A stretch of 30,990 nucleotides of DNA. Origin: DASUMF01 sp040510575. Lineage in GTDB: Bacteria > Actinomycetota > Acidimicrobiia > IMCC26256 > DASPTH01. The stretch lies in contig JBEVIU010000061.1 in NCBI GenBank assembly GCA_040510575.1, positions 1 to 30,990 of the forward strand, given 5' to 3'. Shown here piece after piece: positions 30,577 to 30,990 of this stretch; the stretch's first letter is position 1, and the number at the start of each line of letters is the position of its first letter. A program made the translations under genes and the position numbers. The notes beneath the pieces were generated by a model that was not told the origin of the DNA, did not search any database, and worked only from the letters and a program-made list of their open reading frames with translations.

Positions 30577-30990
30577 GTGAAGCCGCTCGCCGCGGTGACT
30601 CCGACCCGCGTGCTCGTCGTCATCTGCTTGGCCTTCGTGACCTTCGCGTCCGTGGTCGCGTTCGCGACACCGCCGGGAGAAGCGAACGACGAGCAGGACC
30701 ACGTACGCAACGCGGAGACCCTGGCGTCGGGGCGGTTCTACCGCATCGAAGAGGGTGCAGGCCTCGAACCGCTCCAGCCCCCGCTCTACTACCTCGGGCT
30801 CGCGGCCGGTCTTCGTCTCTTCGGCGCCGACCCCCTGCACGATGCGCTCCCCCGCGCGGTGGCTCCGGGCGCGGCGGTGTTCCGGCACGACGTCCGTACC
30901 GACGCAGCGGCCCAGCGCCGCTTCACGCTCTTGCGCATTCCGAGCATCGTGTTCGGCCTCTGCACGATCCTGCTCACCGCAGCCATCGGC
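30577..30990 (+). CDS. Glycosyltransferase-like polytopic membrane protein, N-terminal part
   Basis: The frame is open from GTG 30577 to the last base, 138 codons, so the gene continues beyond the window. It starts with a short basic segment and a membrane helix (VLVVICLAFVTFASVVAF). Then comes GEANDEQDHVRNAETLASGRFY and EPLQPPLYYLGLAAGLRLFG. An Asp/Glu pair soon after the first helix, followed by a QPPLYY-type motif, is the layout of GT-C glycosyltransferases (ArnT/PMT-like) and related DUF2142-type proteins that act on polyprenyl-linked sugars outside the membrane. A second helix starts near the window end (RIPSIVFGLCTILLTAAIG). It is divergent from the Mo gene. Class is likely; acceptor unknown. 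Confidence 0.65.
   Translation, partial: MKPLAAVTPTRVLVVICLAFVTFASVVAFATPPGEANDEQDHVRNAETLASGRFYRIEEGAGLEPLQPPLYYLGLAAGLRLFGADPLHDALPRAVAPGAAVFRHDVRTDAAAQRRFTLLRIPSIVFGLCTILLTAAIG

Overview
The window is high-GC, densely packed bacterial chromosome of actinobacterial type. Mycothiol conjugate amidase (Mca), many GTG starts and TANNNT-type -10 boxes placed 6-7 nt before start codons fit an Actinobacterium. The mix of polyhydroxyalkanoate (PHA) genes, flavin-dependent LLM oxidoreductases and a small phasin/XRE pair suggests an uncultured or little-studied lineage such as Acidimicrobiia; that placement is inference. I see no rRNA, tRNA, CRISPR array, transposase or phage gene. No gene-free stretch exceeds about 180 bp.

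Layout. 1-2770: the end of a lipase, an LLM oxidoreductase and an acyl-CoA ligase. 2843-6065: a secreted glucosaminidase-domain protein, an MFS exporter, and an AlkB-type DNA repair dioxygenase with a LexA-like palindrome in its promoter. 6093-7770: mca, closely followed by a Thr/Pro-rich membrane protein of unknown function. 7838-10513: PHA granule locus (phasin-like protein, XRE regulator, class I-like PHA synthase). 10609-13196: an amidohydrolase and methyltransferase pair upstream of phaC. 13241-17652: an MFS transporter, a short RmlA, a YihY-family protein and an overlapping membrane protein. 17680-20395: a large protein with a degenerate kinase-like domain and an LPG-synthase-type membrane domain, divergent from a UBP zinc-finger protein. 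20490-23288: PHA breakdown (3-hydroxybutyrate dehydrogenase, intracellular PHB depolymerase) and a GST. 23377-26986: a ZIP transporter, a DHA2 exporter and a second LLM oxidoreductase, with a nested hairpin between the last two. 27167-30990: a YceI protein, a tightly overlapping Mo-oxidoreductase/FAD-reductase/LtrA operon, and the start of a large membrane protein.

How the genes work together. The clearest theme is storage polymer: synthesis and granule proteins at 8-10.5 kb, depolymerisation and 3-hydroxybutyrate oxidation at 20.5-22.5 kb. The clearest regulatory theme is leaderless transcription: at least ten genes have TANNNT then 6 or 7 nt then ATG/GTG, whereas the phasin, phaC, yceI, the GST, the second LLM gene and the Mo gene have Shine-Dalgarno leaders.

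The best candidates for something undescribed are the 84-nt nested hairpin with a GCAA tetraloop at 25831-25914, the tandem repeats before phaC and before the YihY gene, and the Mca-coupled protein carrying three copies of a DALFG-like motif. All functions are read from sequence and family memory only; no database search was run.
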